Of a stretch of DNA of 64,000 nucleotides, positions 54,376 through 64,000 are shown one piece after another. Source of the DNA: Saccharopolyspora thermophila (GTDB lineage Bacteria > Actinomycetota > Actinomycetes > Mycobacteriales > Pseudonocardiaceae); assembly GCF_014646075.1 (NCBI RefSeq), contig NZ_BMMT01000003.1:248001-312000 (forward strand). Direction: 5' to 3'. The position numbers and the translations under genes are program-made. The notes beneath the pieces are model-generated. The model was not told where the DNA came from. It did not search any database and saw nothing but the letters and a program-made list of their open reading frames with translations. The stretch's first letter is position 1, and every line of letters begins with the position of its first letter.

Positions 54376-54939
54376 TCAGTTCTCCTTGAACGGGAAGCCC
54401 AGGCGCCGCAGCAGCGCTCGGCCTTCCTCATCGTTGGTGGCCGTGGTAACGACGGTGATGTCCATGCCCCGCGGACGGTCGATGGTGTCCGGATCGATCT
54501 CGTGGAACATCGACTGCTCGGTGAGGCCGAACGTGTAGTTGCCCCTGCCGTCGAACTGCTTCGGCGACAGCCCGCGGAAGTCGCGGATGCGCGGCAGCGC
54601 GATGGTGACCAGGCGGTCCAGGAACTCCCACATCCGGTCGCCGCGCAGGGTGACCCGCGCACCGATCGGCATGCCCTCGCGGAGCTTGAACTGCGCGATC
54701 GACTTGCGGGCCCGGCGGATCTCCGGCTTCTGACCGGTGATGGTGGCCAGGTCGCGCACCGCACCCTCGATCAGCTTGCTGTCCCGGGCGGCGTCGCCAA
54801 CACCCATGTTGACCACGACCTTGACCACACCCGGCACCTGCATCACGTTGGAGTACCTGAACTCCTCGTTGAGGGCCGGGCGGATCTCCTCGCGGTAACG
54901 GACCTTGAGCCGCGGGACGATCTTCTCAGCGGTCGTCAT
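54376..54939 (-). CDS. rplE: 50S ribosomal protein L5
   Basis: This 187-aa 5S rRNA-binding protein has [31 protein letters not shown] and [19 protein letters not shown]. It starts 2 nt after the rplX stop. Confidence 0.97.
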   Translation of the reverse strand: MTTAEKIVPRLKVRYREEIRPALNEEFRYSNVMQVPGVVKVVVNMGVGDAARDSKLIEGAVRDLATITGQKPEIRRARKSIAQFKLREGMPIGARVTLRGDRMWEFLDRLVTIALPRIRDFRGLSPKQFDGRGNYTFGLTEQSMFHEIDPDTIDRPRGMDITVVTTATNDEEGRALLRRLGFPFKEN

Positions 54940-54941
54940 GA

Positions 54942-55256
54942 TCAGATGTCCTTACCGTTACGACGAGAGATGCGAACCTTCTTGCCGTCCTCACCGATGC
55001 GGTAGCCGACTCGGGTGGGCTTGCCGTCGGAGTCCAGGATCATCACGTTGCTCACGTGGATCGGCGCTTCCTGGGTGACAATGCCGCCGGACTGCACACC
55101 ACGCTCGGTCCGGGAGACCTTGGTGTGCTTCTTGATGCGGTTGACACCCTCGACCAGCACACGCTGCTCCTTGGGCATGGCCTTGATGACCTTGCCCTTG
55201 GCGCCCTTGTCCTTGCCGGAGATGACGACGACCGTGTCACCCTTCTTGATCTTCAT
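54942..55256 (-). CDS. rplX: 50S ribosomal protein L24
   Basis: This 104-aa L24 begins [23 protein letters not shown] (KOW motif) and has [12 protein letters not shown]. It initiates 23S assembly at the tunnel exit. It overlaps rplN by 1 nt. Confidence 0.97.
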   Translation of the reverse strand: MKIKKGDTVVVISGKDKGAKGKVIKAMPKEQRVLVEGVNRIKKHTKVSRTERGVQSGGIVTQEAPIHVSNVMILDSDGKPTRVGYRIGEDGKKVRISRRNGKDI

Positions 55257-55624
55257 CACAAAACCTCCGGCGCGAGCGAGATGATCTTCATGAACTTCTT
55301 GTCGCGCAGCTCGCGGGCGACCGGCCCAAAGATACGGGTGCCCCGCGGCTCGCCGCCGGGCTTGATCAAAACCGCGGCATTCTCGTCGAAGCGGATGTAG
55401 GACCCGTCCGCCCGACGCTTCTCCTTCTTCTGCCGGACGATGACGGCCTTGACCACATCGCCCTTCTTGACGCCGGCACCGGGGATGGCTTCCTTGACGG
55501 TCGCCACGATGATGTCCCCCAGGCCCGCGTACCGCCGACCCGACCCACCGAGGACCCGGATCGTGAGGATCTCCTTGGCCCCGGTGTTGTCGGCGACACG
55601 CAGTCGCGACTCCTGCTGGATCAC
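55256..55624 (-). CDS. rplN: 50S ribosomal protein L14
   Basis: This 122-aa L14 begins (GTG) [18 protein letters not shown] and has [17 protein letters not shown]. It binds at the subunit interface near L3. The GTG follows AGGAG at 7 nt. A 261-nt leader with nested hairpins separates it from rpsQ, so it probably begins its own transcript. Confidence 0.97.
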   Translation of the reverse strand: MIQQESRLRVADNTGAKEILTIRVLGGSGRRYAGLGDIIVATVKEAIPGAGVKKGDVVKAVIVRQKKEKRRADGSYIRFDENAAVLIKPGGEPRGTRIFGPVARELRDKKFMKIISLAPEVL

Positions 55625-55643
55625 GTCTGACTCCTGACCCTAA

Positions 55644-55668
55644 GTGCCCGAGCGCTCTACCCGGGCAC
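55644..55668 (-). promoter_or_regulatory. Third hairpin in the rplN leader
   Basis: GTGCCCG and CGGGCAC arms with an 11-nt loop lie about 20 nt before the rplN start and could mask or expose the ribosome-binding site. Confidence 0.45.
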
Positions 55669-55725
55669 ACTCTGGCACGCCAAATTTCCGACCTGACGCG
55701 CGCGGTCAACTTCCGGCACGCGAAC

Positions 55726-55825
55726 CGGCCGATCGCTGGGACAATCGCCCCTGCGTTGCTCGGGTGCGGGTGTCCCGCAGCGATCGGCCGACCGCGGACT
55801 GTGCCAGTGCGGGATACCCGCACCC
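55726..55825 (-). promoter_or_regulatory. Mutually exclusive hairpins upstream of rplN
   Basis: Two inverted repeats share an arm. Repeat 1: 55726-55743 with 55771-55790 (18 paired, 2-nt bulge). Repeat 2: 55762-55779 with 55808-55825 (17 of 18). Positions 55771-55779 belong to both, so only one can form. The arrangement resembles a terminator/antiterminator switch. Confidence 0.6.
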
Positions 55826-55885
55826 AGTCGGACGACATGAGGCGCCACAGAAAGCGCAGTGCCGCTCATGTCGCCCCCCGGACGT

Positions 55886-56161
55886 TTACTTGGCCTTCTC
55901 CAGGATCTCCACCAGCCGCCAGCGCTTGGTCGCCGACAGCGGACGGGTCTCCATCAGCAGCACCCGGTCGCCGACACCGGCCGAGTTGGCCTCGTCGTGC
56001 GCCTTGACCTTGGTGTTGCGGCGCATCACCTTGCCGTAGAGGGCGTGCTTCTTGCGGTCCTCGAGGGAGACCACGATCGTCTTGTCCATCTTGTCCGAGA
56101 CGACGTAGCCCTCGCGCACCTTGCGGCGGTTGCGCTCCACGCCCTGTCCTTTCTCGCTCAT
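55886..56161 (-). CDS. rpsQ: 30S ribosomal protein S17
   Basis: This 91-aa S17 begins [22 protein letters not shown], has [24 protein letters not shown] and ends EILEKAK. It overlaps rpmC by 4 nt. It is the last gene before the structured rplN leader. Confidence 0.97.
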   Translation of the reverse strand: MSEKGQGVERNRRKVREGYVVSDKMDKTIVVSLEDRKKHALYGKVMRRNTKVKAHDEANSAGVGDRVLLMETRPLSATKRWRLVEILEKAK

Positions 56162-56400
56162 GCCGCGCCCTCCTCAGCGCCCTCGGGGGAAACCGTCAGG
56201 CCCAGTTCGCGCTCGCGCATGATCGTGTAGATCCGGGCGATGTCCTTCCGGACCGTGCGCAGCCGCTGGTTGTTCTGCAGCTGACCGGTGGCCATCTGGA
56301 AGCGGAGGTTGAACAGCTCCTCCTTCGCCTCCTTCAGCCGCTGGACGAGCTCCTCGTCGCTCAGCTCGCGCAGCTCAGAAGCGGTGACACCCGCTGCCAT
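56158..56400 (-). CDS. rpmC: 50S ribosomal protein L29
   Basis: This 80-aa helical L29 contains [30 protein letters not shown] and [18 protein letters not shown]. It lies at the tunnel exit. It overlaps rplP by 1 nt and rpsQ by 4 nt. Confidence 0.97.
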   Translation of the reverse strand: MAAGVTASELRELSDEELVQRLKEAKEELFNLRFQMATGQLQNNQRLRTVRKDIARIYTIMRERELGLTVSPEGAEEGAA

Positions 56401-56819
56401 CAGAAGTCACCACCCTCGCGGGACACGATCTTGCACTTCATCGGGAGCTTGTGCGCCGCACGGGTCAGCGCCTCGATCGCCGTCTTCTTGTTCGGGAAGG
56501 TCAGCTCGAACATGATGCGACCGGGCTTGACGTTGGCGACCCAGGACTCCGGCGAACCCTTACCGGAACCCTGACGGGTTTCGGCCGGCTTCTTGGTCAG
56601 CGGGCGGTCCGGGAAGATGTTGATCCACACCTTGCCGCCGCGCTTGACGTGCCGGGTGATGGCGATACGGGCCGACTCGATCTGCCGGTTGGTCACGTAG
56701 CCGTGCTCGATCGCCTGAATGCCGTACTCACCGAAGTTGATCCGGGTGCCGCCCTTGGCGAATCCCTTCCGCTTCGGCGCGTGGCTCTTGCGCCACTTCA
56801 CCCTGCGTGGGACGAGCAC
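56400..56819 (-). CDS. rplP: 50S ribosomal protein L16
   Basis: This 139-aa L16 begins (GTG) [24 protein letters not shown] and has [22 protein letters not shown] plus GKGSPE. It organises the A-site finger and peptidyl-transferase centre. Confidence 0.97.
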   Translation of the reverse strand: MLVPRRVKWRKSHAPKRKGFAKGGTRINFGEYGIQAIEHGYVTNRQIESARIAITRHVKRGGKVWINIFPDRPLTKKPAETRQGSGKGSPESWVANVKPGRIMFELTFPNKKTAIEALTRAAHKLPMKCKIVSREGGDF

Positions 56820-56822
56820 GTC

Positions 56823-57641
56823 TCAGCCCTCCGTCTTCTCTTCGGCCGCAGCAGCCTGCGGCTGCTCGCCCTCCGAGGCCCTGGCCTTGTCGGCGGACTT
56901 GTCCGCCGCGGCGCGGTCACCACCGCCACGACGACGGCCACCGCGCTCGGAGCGGCCCCCGCGGTCGCCGCGCGGCGGGCGGACCTCGGACTCCTGCTGC
57001 TTCTGCTTCAGGCCGCCGACCAGCTCGCCCTTGTAGATCCACACCTTGACGCCGATGCGGCCGAACGTGGTGCGGGCCTCGAAGAAGCCGTAGTCGATGT
57101 CCGCGCGCAGCGTGTGCAGCGGCACGCGGCCCTCGCGGTAGAACTCCGAGCGGGACATCTCGGCGCCGCCGAGACGACCGGAGCACTGCACCCGGATGCC
57201 CTTGACCTGCGGCGAGCGCATGGCCGACTGGATAGCCTTGCGCATCGCACGCCGGAACGACACGCGATTGGACAGCTGCTCGGCCACGCCCTGCGCGACC
57301 AGCTGGGCGTCCGCCTCGGGGTTCTTGACCTCGAGGATGTTGAGCTGGACCTGCTTGCCGGTCAGCTTCTCCAGCGAACCGCGGATGCGGTCCGCCTCGG
57401 CACCGCGACGGCCGATCACAATGCCCGGCCGGGCGGTGTGGATGTCCACCCGGACCCGCTCACGGGTGCGCTCGATCTCCACTTTGGAGATCCCCGCGCG
57501 CTCCATCCCGCGAGACAGCTGCCGGCGGATCTTGACGTCCTCCGCGACGTACTCCGCGTACTGCTTGTCGGCGTACCAGCGGGACTTCCAGTCCGTGGTG
57601 ATGCCGAGTCGGAAGCCGTGCGGGTTGATCTTCTGACCCAC
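56823..57641 (-). CDS. rpsC: 30S ribosomal protein S3
   Basis: This 272-aa S3 has the KH domain ([21 protein letters not shown]) and [22 protein letters not shown] 55-residue low-complexity C-terminal tail (Arg/Gly/Glu-rich) is typical of actinobacteria. A GTG start overlaps the rplV stop by 1 nt. Confidence 0.97.
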   Translation of the reverse strand: MGQKINPHGFRLGITTDWKSRWYADKQYAEYVAEDVKIRRQLSRGMERAGISKVEIERTRERVRVDIHTARPGIVIGRRGAEADRIRGSLEKLTGKQVQLNILEVKNPEADAQLVAQGVAEQLSNRVSFRRAMRKAIQSAMRSPQVKGIRVQCSGRLGGAEMSRSEFYREGRVPLHTLRADIDYGFFEARTTFGRIGVKVWIYKGELVGGLKQKQQESEVRPPRGDRGGRSERGGRRRGGGDRAAADKSADKARASEGEQPQAAAAEEKTEG

Positions 57642-58057
57642 TACCGGGCACTCCCCTTCTGGCTCTTTCGGGACTTGGCCGCCTTCGGCCGCGACTCGAC
57701 CTCGACCGTGATGTGGCTGGTCCGCTTACGAATCCGGTACGCACGGCCCTGCGCGCGCGGCCGGAACCGCTTCAACGTCGGACCCTCGTCCACGTACGCG
57801 TGGTGCACCCACAGCGTCTCGGGGTCGAGAGAAAGGTTGTTCTCCGCGTTGGCGATCGCACTGGCGAGCACCTTCGACACCGGACCGCTGGCGGTCTGCG
57901 GCGCGAACTGGAGCACGGCCAGGGCATCGCTGGCGCTCCGGCCCTTGATGAGCTCGACCACGCGGCGTGCCTTCATCGGCGACACGCGGACGAACCGGGC
58001 CCGCGCCACTGCGCGCGGGGTCTCCTCCGCGGCAGTGTCGTCGGAACGGGCTGTCAT
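57641..58057 (-). CDS. rplV: 50S ribosomal protein L22
   Basis: This 138-aa L22 has [19 protein letters not shown] and the extended beta-hairpin [24 protein letters not shown] that lines the tunnel. It is a known macrolide-resistance site. Confidence 0.97.
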   Translation of the reverse strand: MTARSDDTAAEETPRAVARARFVRVSPMKARRVVELIKGRSASDALAVLQFAPQTASGPVSKVLASAIANAENNLSLDPETLWVHHAYVDEGPTLKRFRPRAQGRAYRIRKRTSHITVEVESRPKAAKSRKSQKGSAR

Positions 58058-58099
58058 CCTGCTACCCCTTGCTCTTACTCGTTCGTGTCACAGACCCGC

Positions 58100-58381
58100 T
58101 CAGCGGCGGCGCGACTTCCGGTCTTCCTTGACGTGACCCTTGAAGGTGCGGGTCGGGGCGAACTCGCCCAGCTTGTGCCCGACCATCGCCTCGGTGACGA
58201 ACACCGGGACGTGCTTGCGGCCGTCGTGCACCGCGAAGGTGTGGCCGATCATGTCCGGGATGATCGTCGACCGGCGGGACCAGGTCTTGATCACGGTCTT
58301 CTTGCCCGACTCGTTGAGCGCGTCCACCTTCTTGAGCAGGTGGTCGTCCACGAACGGGCCCTTCTTCAGGCTGCGTGGCAT
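58100..58381 (-). CDS. rpsS: 30S ribosomal protein S19
   Basis: This 93-aa S19 reads [20 protein letters not shown], then [31 protein letters not shown]. It binds 16S helix 42 with S13. Confidence 0.98.
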   Translation of the reverse strand: MPRSLKKGPFVDDHLLKKVDALNESGKKTVIKTWSRRSTIIPDMIGHTFAVHDGRKHVPVFVTEAMVGHKLGEFAPTRTFKGHVKEDRKSRRR

Positions 58382-58399
58382 GTTCCCTTACCTCCCTGC

Positions 58400-59233
58400 T
58401 CAGCGCTTCTTGCCGGTGCGGCGACGGCGGACGATGAGCTTGTCGCTGGGCTTGCGGCGGCGGGTGCGCCCCTCCGGCTTGCCCTTCGGGTTGACCGGGT
58501 GGCGACCACCGGAGGTCTTACCCTCACCACCACCGTGCGGGTGGTCGACCGGGTTCATGACGACACCGCGGACGGTGGGGCGCCTGCCCTTCCACCGCAT
58601 GCGGCCCGCCTTGCCCCAGTTGATGTTGGCGTGCTCGGCGTTGCCAACCTCGCCAACCGTGGCCCGGCACCGCGCGTCCACGTTGCGGATCTCGCCCGAG
58701 GGCATCCGCAGCTGGGCGTACGGGCCGTCCTTGGCCACCAGCTGCACCCGGGCGCCCGCGGACCGCGCGATCTTGGCGCCGCCACCGGGGCGGAGCTCGA
58801 TCGCGTGGATCACGGTGCCGGTCGGGATGTTGCGCAGCGGCAGGTTGTTGCCCGGCTTGATGTCCGCCCGCGCACCGCTCTCGATGACGTCGCCCTGCTT
58901 GATGTTGTTCGGCGCGATGATGTAGCGCTTCTCGCCATCGGCGTAGTGCAGGAGCGCGATCCGAGCGCTGCGGTTCGGGTCGTACTCGATGTGCGCGACC
59001 TTGGCCGGCACACCGTCCTTGTCGTTGCGGCGGAAGTCGATCAGGCGGTAGGCCCGCTTGTGCCCGCCACCCTTGTGCCGCGTGGTGATCTTGCCCTGAG
59101 CGTTGCGGCCCGCCTTGCGGTTCAGCGGACGCACCAACGACTTCTCCGGCTCCGACCGGGTGATCTCGGCGAAGTCGGACACGCTCGCGCCACGACGGCC
59201 CGGCGTCGTCGGCTTGTACTTGCGAATGCCCAT
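58400..59233 (-). CDS. rplB: 50S ribosomal protein L2
   Basis: This 277-aa L2 has [45 protein letters not shown] and [35 protein letters not shown]. It is essential for peptidyl transfer. Confidence 0.98.
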   Translation of the reverse strand: MGIRKYKPTTPGRRGASVSDFAEITRSEPEKSLVRPLNRKAGRNAQGKITTRHKGGGHKRAYRLIDFRRNDKDGVPAKVAHIEYDPNRSARIALLHYADGEKRYIIAPNNIKQGDVIESGARADIKPGNNLPLRNIPTGTVIHAIELRPGGGAKIARSAGARVQLVAKDGPYAQLRMPSGEIRNVDARCRATVGEVGNAEHANINWGKAGRMRWKGRRPTVRGVVMNPVDHPHGGGEGKTSGGRHPVNPKGKPEGRTRRRKPSDKLIVRRRRTGKKR

Positions 59234-59266
59234 CTCTAACGCAACCTCGTCCTCATCAGCGCCGGG

Positions 59267-59566
59267 TCAGACGGCCGGTCCGCCGAAGATCTCAATCGGC
59301 TTGCTCTCCGGCGACAGGGTGACGATCGCCCGCTTGGTGTTCTTGCGCTTGCCGTACCCGGTGCGGGACCGCTTGCGCTTGCCCTGGCGGTTGATCGTGT
59401 TGACGTTGGTCACCTTGACGCCGAAGATCTTCTCGACCGCGATCTTGATCTCGGTCTTGTTCGAGCGCGGGTCGACCAGGAACGTGTACTGCCCCTGCTC
59501 GAGGAGCCCGTAGCTCTTCTCGGAGATCACCGGCGCCAGGATGATGTCTCGCGGGTCGGTGCTCAC
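59267..59566 (-). CDS. rplW: 50S ribosomal protein L23
   Basis: This 99-aa L23 begins with a GTG ([20 protein letters not shown]), overlapping rplD by 4 nt. [19 protein letters not shown] is the tunnel-exit loop. It docks SRP and trigger factor. Confidence 0.97.
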   Translation of the reverse strand: MSTDPRDIILAPVISEKSYGLLEQGQYTFLVDPRSNKTEIKIAVEKIFGVKVTNVNTINRQGKRKRSRTGYGKRKNTKRAIVTLSPESKPIEIFGGPAV

Positions 59567-60246
59567 TGCTCTGCCTCCTCTGCGGAAGACGCGGCGGCCT
59601 TGACCGACCGGCCCTTGGCCGAGCTCGCGACGAAGCGCTCGAACGCGGCCCTGGTGAACACCACGTCGTCGCTGTTGAGCACGTCGTAGGTGTTGAGCTG
59701 GCCCGGGTCGATCAGGTGCACGTTCTGCAGGTTCCGCAGGCTCAGCCACGAGGTCTCCTCCTCGCGGCGGTTGAGCACCACCAGAACCTTCTTGGCCTCG
59801 GTCCAGTTGCGCAGCGCGGCCTTGGCCTGCTTGGTGGACGGCTTCTCGCCGCCGACCACCCCGGTGACCACGTGCAGCTGGCCGGCGCGAACCCGGTCGG
59901 AGAGGGCGCCACGCAGCGCGGCGACCTTCATCTTCTTCGGGGTCCGCTGCGAGTAGTCCCGCGGCTGCGGCCCGTGGACGATGCCACCTCCGGTGAACTG
60001 CGGGGCCCGGATGGAGCCCTGCCGCGCGTTGCCGGTGCCCTTCTGGCGGTACGGCTTCTTGCCACCGCCGGACACCATGCCGCGGGTCTTCGTGGCGTGC
60101 GTGCCCTGGCGCGCGGCGGCCAGCTGGGCCACCACGACCTGGTGCATCAGCGCCACGTTGGCCGGTACGTCGAAGATCTCCGCGGGCAGCTCGACGGTGC
60201 CGTCGGTCCCGCCGTCCGGGGTACGGACATCGAGGGTCAGGCTCAT
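59563..60246 (-). CDS. rplD: 50S ribosomal protein L4
   Basis: This 227-aa L4 has the tunnel-lining loop ([24 protein letters not shown]) and [13 protein letters not shown]. In E. coli L4 represses the S10 operon; the leader here is not recognisably the same. The ATG overlaps the rplC stop; a GTG one codon earlier is possible. Confidence 0.97.
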   Translation of the reverse strand: MSLTLDVRTPDGGTDGTVELPAEIFDVPANVALMHQVVVAQLAAARQGTHATKTRGMVSGGGKKPYRQKGTGNARQGSIRAPQFTGGGIVHGPQPRDYSQRTPKKMKVAALRGALSDRVRAGQLHVVTGVVGGEKPSTKQAKAALRNWTEAKKVLVVLNRREEETSWLSLRNLQNVHLIDPGQLNTYDVLNSDDVVFTRAAFERFVASSAKGRSVKAAASSAEEAEQ

Positions 60247-60905
60247 CACGCACCACCCTTCGCGATCTTCGCCGGGGTCTTGACCAGGACCAGGCCGCCC
60301 TTGGGGCCGGGCACGGCACCCTTGATCAGCAGCAGGCCGGTCTCGGCCTCGACCTTGTGCACGGTCAGATTCTGGACGGTGACGCGGTCACGGCCCATCC
60401 GCCCGGCCATCCGCATGCCCTTGAACACGCGGCCCGGGGTGGCGCAGCCGCCGATGGAGCCCGGCTTGCGGTGCACGGCCTGCGTACCGTGGCTGGCGCC
60501 CTGGCTGCGGAAGCCGTGGCGCTTGATGGTGCCCGCGAAGCCCTTGCCCTTGCTGGTGCCCACCACGTCGACCAGCGCCCCCGCCTCGAAGACGTCGGCG
60601 TTGATCTCCTGGCCTACCTCGTACTCGGAGGCGTCCGCGGTGCGCAGCTCGACCAGGTGGCGACGCGGGGTCACGCCGGCCTTGGCGAAGTGGCCGGCAC
60701 GCGGCTTGTTCACCTTGCGCGGGTCGATGGCGCCGAACGCCAGCTGCACGGCCGAGTAGCCGTCCTTCTCGGGGGTTCGAATCTGGGTGACCACGTTCGG
60801 CCCGGCCTGCACGACCGTCACCGGGACCACCCGGTTCTGGTCGTCGAAGACCTGGGTCATGCCGAGCTTGGTGCCCAGAATCCCCTTGATCTGCCTGTCA
60901 GACAT
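60246..60905 (-). CDS. rplC: 50S ribosomal protein L3
   Basis: This 219-aa L3 begins [22 protein letters not shown] and has the extension [24 protein letters not shown] with the methylatable Gln region. It is an early 23S binder. Confidence 0.97.
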   Translation of the reverse strand: MSDRQIKGILGTKLGMTQVFDDQNRVVPVTVVQAGPNVVTQIRTPEKDGYSAVQLAFGAIDPRKVNKPRAGHFAKAGVTPRRHLVELRTADASEYEVGQEINADVFEAGALVDVVGTSKGKGFAGTIKRHGFRSQGASHGTQAVHRKPGSIGGCATPGRVFKGMRMAGRMGRDRVTVQNLTVHKVEAETGLLLIKGAVPGPKGGLVLVKTPAKIAKGGA

Positions 60906-60940
60906 GGGTCTCGTTCTCTCCAGCTACCTCGTCGCCGCGC

Positions 60941-61246
60941 TTACTGGATGTTCACGTCGACGCTGGCCGGCAGGTCGATGCGCATCAGCGCGTCGACCGT
61001 CTTCGGCGTCGGTTCGAGGATGTCGATGAGCCGCTTGTGCGTCCGCATCTCGAAGTGCTCCCGCGAGTCCTTGTACTTGTGCGGGGAGCGGATGACGCAG
61101 TAGACGTTCTTCTCCGTGGGCAGCGGCACCGGCCCGACGACCCGAGCGCCGGTGCGCGTCACGGTCTCGACGATCTTGCGCGCGGACGCGTCGATCGCCT
61201 CGTGGTCGTAGGCCTTGAGCCGGATGCGGATCTTCTGTCCCGCCAT
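60941..61246 (-). CDS. rpsJ: 30S ribosomal protein S10
   Basis: This 101-aa S10 ([19 protein letters not shown]...[15 protein letters not shown]-type core) also functions with NusB in antitermination. It starts the S10 cluster after a 565-nt structured region. Confidence 0.97.
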   Translation of the reverse strand: MAGQKIRIRLKAYDHEAIDASARKIVETVTRTGARVVGPVPLPTEKNVYCVIRSPHKYKDSREHFEMRTHKRLIDILEPTPKTVDALMRIDLPASVDVNIQ

Positions 61247-61578
61247 AGTGGCTTGCCGTTCCTCTAGTCTCGTGCCGCGGTTTGGTCTTGGGGCGGGCGC
61301 ACCGCACCCTTGCGGGCGGTGGTGCCCCACGCGGCCTCAGCCTTGTGTCGTCCCCGAATGCAATACCGGGAGCCACAGCCCTCGGTCCGCCCCTGTTCAG
61401 GTTTCTGGTGCCCGGTACACGCGGTCGGGCGTGTCGCCCGGCTACCGCACACCGGTCCCCTCGAACGTCGCCGAGTGGATGGGCCTGACGGCCCGTACAC
61501 CTTCGTGTGCCCCGTTCGGCACCGCCCACCGCACAGGCGGTCGGTCTACCACGAACAAGGGCGCGAGGCCCTCGCAGC

Positions 61579-61624
61579 AGGGCGGCCGGACCTTCCGATG
61601 CTGTTCGAAGAATCCGGCCGCCCT
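61579..61624 (-). promoter_or_regulatory. S10-leader stem-loop
   Basis: Perfect 12-bp arms AGGGCGGCCGGA and TCCGGCCGCCCT with a 22-nt loop lie about 330 nt before rpsJ. A regulatory leader is possible. Confidence 0.5.
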
Positions 61625-61770
61625 GAACGAGCAACCCATACAGGATGGCATACCCGAGATGCCACCCCAAATCGGGGGTCGCTCTCCGCCGAGGACCCGC
61701 CCTGGCCCCGCCCTGCACGGGCGGACCGAGCGGCATCACCGCTTCGCCAGCGGTGCTCGGCGAAAGCGAA

Positions 61771-61805
61771 GAGGGCCCGCCCCCGCAGCACGGGAACGGG
61801 CCCTC
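61771..61805 (-). terminator. tuf terminator
   Basis: 9-bp arms GAGGGCCCG and CGGGCCCTC with a 17-nt loop lie 6 nt beyond the tuf stop. Confidence 0.75.
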
Positions 61806-61811
61806 GCCACG

Positions 61812-63005
<1,194 letters not shown>

Positions 63006-63165
63006 TGGATTGTCCTCCTGGACTTGTTCACTTTCCGCCGTACGACTTGTTGTTGCCAGGCGGAGTCCTGTCGGGTAGGTGGCGAACGGGGCAGCCCCGC
63101 CGGGAGCCGCCCATCCGCCGCCGAATGGAGGGGATTGCTCCCCGTCGCCAACGCGTGCGCTTCCC

Positions 63166-63195
63166 GTGCTCCGGTCCCGGGCGGGACCGGAGCAC
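63166..63195 (-). terminator. fusA terminator
   Basis: Perfect 13-bp arms GTGCTCCGGTCCC and GGGACCGGAGCAC with a 4-nt loop lie just after the fusA stop. Confidence 0.8.
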
Positions 63196-63199
63196 CAGG

Positions 63200-64000
63200 T
63201 CACTCGCCCGTTGCCTTGGCGATGATCTCCTTAGCCACGTTCGCCGGAACCTCGGCGTAGGAGTCGAACACCATCGAGTAGTTCGCCCGACCCTGGGTCT
63301 TGGACCGCAGGTCGCCGACATACCCGAACATCTCGGACAGCGGCACGAGAGCCTTGACGACGCGGGTACCGCTGCGCTCGTCCATGGCCTGGATCTGACC
63401 ACGGCGGGAGTTCAGGTCGCCGATGACATCGCCCATGTAGTCCTCGGGCGTGGTCACCTCGACCGCCATCATCGGTTCGAGCAGCGTCGGGCTCGCCTTG
63501 GCGGCGGCCTCCTTGAGCGCCATCGAACCCGCGATCTTGAACGCCATTTCCGACGAGTCGACCTCGTGGTACTGGCCGTCGAGCAAGGTCACCTTCACGC
63601 CGACCAGCGGGTAGCCGGCCAGCACGCCGTACTGCATCGCGTCCTGCGCACCCTGGTCCACCGACGGGATGTACTCCCGCGGGACGCGGCCACCGGTGAC
63701 CTTGTTCTCGAACTCGTAGGTCGGGCTGTCCGCGGACTGCTCGATCGGGTCCAGGGCGATGATCACGCGCGCGAACTGACCGGAACCACCGGTCTGCTTC
63801 TTGTGCGTGTACTCGTACCGGTCGATCGACTTGCGGATCGTCTCCCGGTAGGCCACCTGCGGCTTACCGATGTTCGCCTCGACCTTGAAGTCGCTCTTCA
63901 TCCGGTTGACCAGCACCTCGAGGTGCAGCTCACCCATGCCCTTGATGATGGTCTGACCGGTTTCCTCGTCCTGCTTGACCTGGAACGTGGGGTCTTCCTC
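63200..64000 (-). CDS. fusA: Elongation factor G (3' part only)
   Basis: This is the C-terminal 266 residues of EF-G; the 5' part is beyond the window edge. It covers the end of domain III through V, with [46 protein letters not shown] and [21 protein letters not shown]. The reading frame is open to base 64000. It catalyses translocation and ribosome recycling. Order fusA-tuf-rpsJ is usual. Confidence 0.97.
   Translation of the reverse strand, partial: EEDPTFQVKQDEETGQTIIKGMGELHLEVLVNRMKSDFKVEANIGKPQVAYRETIRKSIDRYEYTHKKQTGGSGQFARVIIALDPIEQSADSPTYEFENKVTGGRVPREYIPSVDQGAQDAMQYGVLAGYPLVGVKVTLLDGQYHEVDSSEMAFKIAGSMALKEAAAKASPTLLEPMMAVEVTTPEDYMGDVIGDLNSRRGQIQAMDERSGTRVVKALVPLSEMFGYVGDLRSKTQGRANYSMVFDSYAEVPANVAKEIIAKATGE

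Larger units (their letters stand above)
61247..61811. other. tuf-rpsJ intergenic region (S10 leader)
   Basis: A 565-nt gap. It holds the tuf terminator (61771-61805) and a long stem-loop (61579-61624) in the presumed S10 leader, plus smaller inverted repeats near 61650. No gene is supported. A promoter could not be assigned with confidence. Confidence 0.6.

Overview
The window is high-GC actinobacterial chromosome, with frequent GTG and occasional TTG starts. The gene order (fusA-tuf-S10-spc-alpha ribosomal clusters, truA, a complete ESX-4-type type VII secretion locus, rplM-rpsI, glmM, an ESX-like cargo pair, glmS, nnr, alr, tsaE) follows the backbone of Mycobacteriales and Pseudonocardiales. 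The retained EccE, the Pro/Gly-rich ESX cargo and a nearby allantoin/glyoxylate-type cluster suggest a Pseudonocardiaceae-like organism (Saccharopolyspora/Amycolatopsis type). The family assignment is inference; no 16S rRNA is present.

Layout. (1) 0.1-9 kb, metabolic and accessory: an NCS2 purine/uracil permease, a DUF3592 membrane protein, a Ser/His/Arg-rich mini-protein next to a small cytosolic Ser/Thr kinase, a GerW-like membrane protein, a Zn alcohol dehydrogenase, and a glyoxylate module (DUF6986 protein and malate synthase) divergent from an IclR-family regulator. (2) 9-16 kb: DedA, tsaE, alpha/beta hydrolase, alr, nnr and glmS, most of them overlapping or tightly packed. tsaB, rimI and tsaD, which usually follow tsaE, are absent. 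(3) 16-22.5 kb: a second hydrolase, a Pro/Gln-rich membrane protein, an ESX-like cargo module (102-aa EspC-like protein plus a 901-aa WXG-type protein plus a 190-aa coiled protein) and four very small single-span membrane proteins. (4) 22.5-25 kb: glmM, rpsI, rplM. (5) 25-41.5 kb: the ESX-4-type locus with two WXG100 proteins, a 112-aa protein, an Hsp70-ATPase/transmembrane/Rv3446c-like fusion, EccC, EccD, mycosin, a second EspC-like + WXG cargo module, EccB, EccE and a downstream conserved protein. (6) 41.5-64 kb: truA through the translation superoperon to the 3' end of fusA, interrupted at map/infA by two tandem methyltransferase paralogues on the other strand.

How it fits together. EccB, EccC, EccD, EccE and MycP would form the inner-membrane ESX translocon. 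The WXG100 pair and the two EspC-like/WXG-tail modules look like its substrates or accessory factors. The two large cargo proteins share a Met/Gly-rich tail with the pattern QQGG[DE]QER.NSS, although one module lies inside the ESX locus and the other about 14 kb away beside glmM/glmS. The Hsp70-like fusion keeps the ATPase half and replaces the substrate-binding half with a membrane span and an extracytoplasmic domain.

Regulatory structure is rich in inverted repeats. Several are convincing intrinsic terminators. The most unusual is between rpsQ and rplN, where two long inverted repeats share one arm and so cannot form together.
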